This document shows positions 8,301 through 9,365 of a stretch of 9,365 nt of DNA, one piece after another. The position numbers and the translations under genes are program-made. This DNA comes from Snodgrassella sp945267035 (lineage in GTDB: Bacteria; Pseudomonadota; Gammaproteobacteria; Burkholderiales; Neisseriaceae), in contig NZ_JAFNPF010000009.1 in assembly GCF_026535915.1 (NCBI RefSeq), positions 1 through 9,365 of the forward strand, read 5' to 3'. Under the pieces are notes generated by a model, which worked only from the letters and a program-made list of their open reading frames with translations, was not told the origin of the DNA and ran no database searches. Within the stretch, counting starts at the first letter, position 1; each line of letters starts with the position of its first letter.

Positions 8301-9365
8301 TGGAACAAGAGCAGCAGCAACGCCGCCTGAATAATCCGTAGGTTGTAGATTTTTTAAATCAAATACTCTGAGGCGATTTTGATTATAGATGGGAGAATAC
8401 ATCTCTCGAGCATTGGAAAGAAGCACTAAAAAAGATTTTTGGCAACGATATTGTTGCCCTTTCATCACCACATCTTTAGCAATTTTGGGTAATGCATCCA
8501 TTAAATTAACTGTGGATCCGAAGCGGGTATAGTGATTGGTCATTTGTGGTTTTAATAAATCGATATTATGCAACAATTGACTTAATTCACTGTCCGATGC
8601 GCCATCATAATATTTACTGGATATGGTGGATGCTTGCTGGGTAAATACATCCAGCTTAAAATCCTCCTTACTATATTTGGCATAATGTTTATCATTTATA
8701 TGAGGCATGCCCCACTGTTCAAATTGTTTTTGAAATTGATTTTTTACCTGTACCTCGGTATGGAAATTTGATACAGGCACGACACTGAAGCGCATTTTAG
8801 CGCGGTATTTTTCAATTAACTCCTTAAGTACCATCTGTACGATACGCATACTGGTCCGCCCACCAGGTTGGCAATCCTCCTTAAAATGCCTAACAACTTG
8901 GTTGCATCTGCCATTTGAACACATAGGTCTTGTATCGTATCGTTCCCCATAATTACGAATTTCTTCCTGAAGTATTCTATCCATTTCAGCATTATCGTCA
9001 AACTGAGTCCACCGTACATCATCCCTGTAGGAATCTGGCTGCCAGCCATAGTTACCATATTTATACCGACGACACTTGATACCGATGGGAACTGGAGTCG
9101 GGTTTACTTCGCCCATCATGCTATTATTATCTATAACTAAGGCCACATTAGGTTTTACATCCTCTGATAATGAGGTGGTTTTTTTATTCTGATAAATTAG
9201 TGGCAAATCTGAAAAAATACTGTTTGCAGCAAGGGTGGAGCAGGGAAAAGAAAAAAGGATACTAGTCAGCAGTGTTAAGTGTGCTGCGGTGCTGCGGTGC
9301 TGCGGTGCTGCGGTGCTGCGGTGCTGCGGTGCTGCGGTGCTGCGGTGCTGCGGTGCTGCGGTGCT
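5340..9365 (-). CDS. pilC: PilC/PilY1-type type IV pilus tip adhesin, 5' end outside window
   Basis: At least 1341 codons are open from the right edge to TAA at 5340. PilC/PilY1 proteins sit at the tip of type IV pili, promote pilus extension and bind host surfaces. Residues below are numbered from the TTG codon at 9206. The N-terminal half starts with a von Willebrand A-like strand (VALVIDNNSMMGE, 21-33) and is Cys-rich, with likely disulfides. The C-terminal half is the PilY1-type beta-propeller: YLITSANDGMVYVFGA (744-759), STMGQGGRGAFAINIGG (836-852) and the calcium-loop motif FDVDDDNIADIVYAGD (991-1006). The C terminus ends in the family's RLSWREI. An RGD lies at 825-827. TTG 9206 is not the real start. 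Upstream codons encode a secretion signal (9225-9281) and then the repeat tract. The tract contains no start codon, so the true start is beyond the edge. The gene is monocistronic at its 3' end, with its own terminator. Confidence 0.92.
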   Translation of the reverse strand, partial: STAAPQHRSTAAPQHRSTAAPQHRSTAAHLTLLTSILFSFPCSTLAANSIFSDLPLIYQNKKTTSLSEDVKPNVALVIDNNSMMGEVNPTPVPIGIKCRRYKYGNYGWQPDSYRDDVRWTQFDDNAEMDRILQEEIRNYGERYDTRPMCSNGRCNQVVRHFKEDCQPGGRTSMRIVQMVLKELIEKYRAKMRFSVVPVSNFHTEVQVKNQFQKQFEQWGMPHINDKHYAKYSKEDFKLDVFTQQASTISSKYYDGASDSELSQLLHNIDLLKPQMTNHYTRFGSTVNLMDALPKIAKDVVMKGQQYRCQKSFLVLLSNAREMYSPIYNQNRLRVFDLKNLQPTDYSGGVAAALVPSSWYYDGKFELNPLPNVQPEAGWDGYFDMDRIRGPLGSLYGNFPAKYFINVCTYPWCAFPSENYPSSSFERWLAYYTQRLASKNFGSYIYKNDYYRSCIKVSDDSNMGYHFKRYEAFTVPSGASTALLGKRVDGIDEIPIPTLNSPDFFCTGQPTLEHREKDDAGEVWDAINPQTGRPYTQTAETFTIGMGLKFKQPGLVPGAADYDEDSSSILYFAATPAGKYDPVKNPDGRFYDIDGSYEELLASFDDIFRKIYESTTAVSIVDTVAATVGLSSTSEGDTSVTAKVDTGSWSSQICIHNRGEDPLSCAIQPSYTNRQLVINDGKNSYLYAPDLAINGMDNTTFKIKDNFPDPSVHTGLDPTTNNNKTEWRDGLLTWLARAKEDDKIKTVISNIANSWFILDYRNRTDIENFGSSRNVGDILNNPLISMGDPVEGMRHQKYLITSANDGMVYVFGATKDKNQPYDLKFNYMPLNMQRQSNDNSDLNNHYYQDLTDNQYGQFTTKPHRYLLNGGMVVQQTDDRGDGIKQTFMVSTMGQGGRGAFAINIGGKDILSRENIGIDNMNSPDWYKNLQLFRTSDGTSNKFGYTVGMPAVARIRVNYGTSLADTKSYKHNIVAAAFISNGYNYSDTLAKDTERKQSAESALYVYNVLGADVGTDGYKPLGNKGDLLKKIVAEGGRGGLSSPAAFDVDDDNIADIVYAGDYAGNLFRFDIRNPDPSTWKGVKIFAAGKPITAAPLVVKADNQKLVVVFGTGSDLYDEDLESRDQQAIYGIYDDYNDAYAQVSKTDLLQQNIGVNGPYRTISKNKFDPASHKGWYINLDPNDGERVVSNFSRLLTTGIIPTRIYEVKKGLISAKDRDPCSSEIETQNVTATTRMVQFNLRTGSGLTEKSPHIVFDKNNPLGIVSKDGLVGFEILSEIIQNIGGTGNWRPLGDVPPSSDRCLEKLPVAATTEGLIESEDIKNVHCARVTFKRLSWREIKEGYNK
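9225..9281 (-). other. Signal-peptide segment of PilC
   Basis: In the pilC frame, just after the repeat, the codons give HLTLLTSILFSFPCSTLAA. This is a hydrophobic core followed by a small-residue end that fits signal peptidase I cleavage (after LA or LAA, before ANS or NS). It agrees with export of PilC to the cell surface and shows that the coding region extends upstream of 9206. The positively charged start of the signal would lie upstream, or be provided by the Arg/His-containing repeat peptide. Confidence 0.7.
9262..9277 (-). promoter_or_regulatory. Off-frame stop codons directly after the repeat
   Basis: On the minus strand TAA (9275-9277) lies in one alternative frame and TAG (9262-9264) in the other. 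Both come within 20 bases after the tract. Any repeat number that breaks the pilC frame would therefore give a short peptide ending before the mature adhesin. These stops make the repeat behave as an on/off switch. Confidence 0.75.
9281..9365 (-). repeat. Octanucleotide tandem repeat in the 5' coding end of pilC
   Basis: Ten perfect copies of GTGCTGCG on the plus strand (CGCAGCAC in the coding strand), plus five bases of an eleventh, run into the window edge, so the full count is unknown. The tract is in the pilC coding frame and encodes the 8-residue period RSTAAPQH. Because three units equal 24 bases, all three frames give the same residue cycle and no stop codon. A change of one unit shifts the frame by 8 bases, equivalent to -1. 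Perfect copies suggest recent slippage. Confidence 0.95.

Noticed and set aside
8320..8332. CGCCGCCTGAA, similar to DNA uptake sequence variants of Neisseriaceae
   Set aside because: It differs from the known 12-mers, occurs once and lies inside pilC coding sequence. No canonical uptake sequence was found by eye on either strand.

Overview
The window looks like AT-rich chromosomal DNA of a betaproteobacterium, most probably of the Neisseriaceae. The main reason is a very large PilC/PilY1-type pilus-tip protein whose 5' end carries a simple-sequence repeat, which recalls the phase-variable pilC genes of Neisseria. The TrpE protein also reads like a Neisseriaceae TrpE. A bee-gut-symbiont-like relative (Snodgrassella type) is a guess from base composition and gene content. 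I saw no canonical neisserial DNA uptake sequence.

Layout. Bases 1-240 hold no credible gene. On the minus strand they carry a near-consensus promoter (TTGACA, 17 bp, TATAGT) with an A-rich upstream stretch, pointing out of the left edge. It resembles a stable-RNA (rRNA/tRNA) promoter, but the transcribed gene lies outside. A long AT-rich gap follows, then a 186-aa acidic protein (890-1450, +) that looks like an Imm11/DUF1629 immunity protein. It has its own ribosome binding site and a perfect 16-bp hairpin after its stop. Another AT-rich gap (1543-2303) contains short, interrupted coding-like stretches that may be gene debris.

Next, modD (2322-3167, +) and trpE (3203-4678, -) converge with only 35 bp between their stop codons. 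ModD is a relative of quinolinate phosphoribosyltransferase usually found with molybdate transport genes, none of which are visible here. TrpE starts tryptophan synthesis from chorismate. A gap of about 660 bp separates trpE from the end of pilC. It holds a palindrome near a possible trpE promoter, one broken coding-like stretch, and the strong pilC terminator.

The right half is one minus-strand gene, pilC/pilY1 (5340-9365, 5' end outside). The coding frame stays open upstream of the first possible in-window start (TTG at 9206), through a signal-peptide-like segment and then through at least ten perfect copies of an octanucleotide that reach the window edge. Eight is not a multiple of three, and both other frames stop immediately after the tract. 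The gene is therefore built as an on/off switch: gain or loss of one unit should stop production of the pilus-tip adhesin. This is the most interesting signal in the window.

The genes do not form one pathway. The window is a set of independent units: an outward stable-RNA promoter, an orphan immunity gene with decayed surroundings, two metabolic genes facing each other, and a surface-adhesin gene with a contingency repeat.
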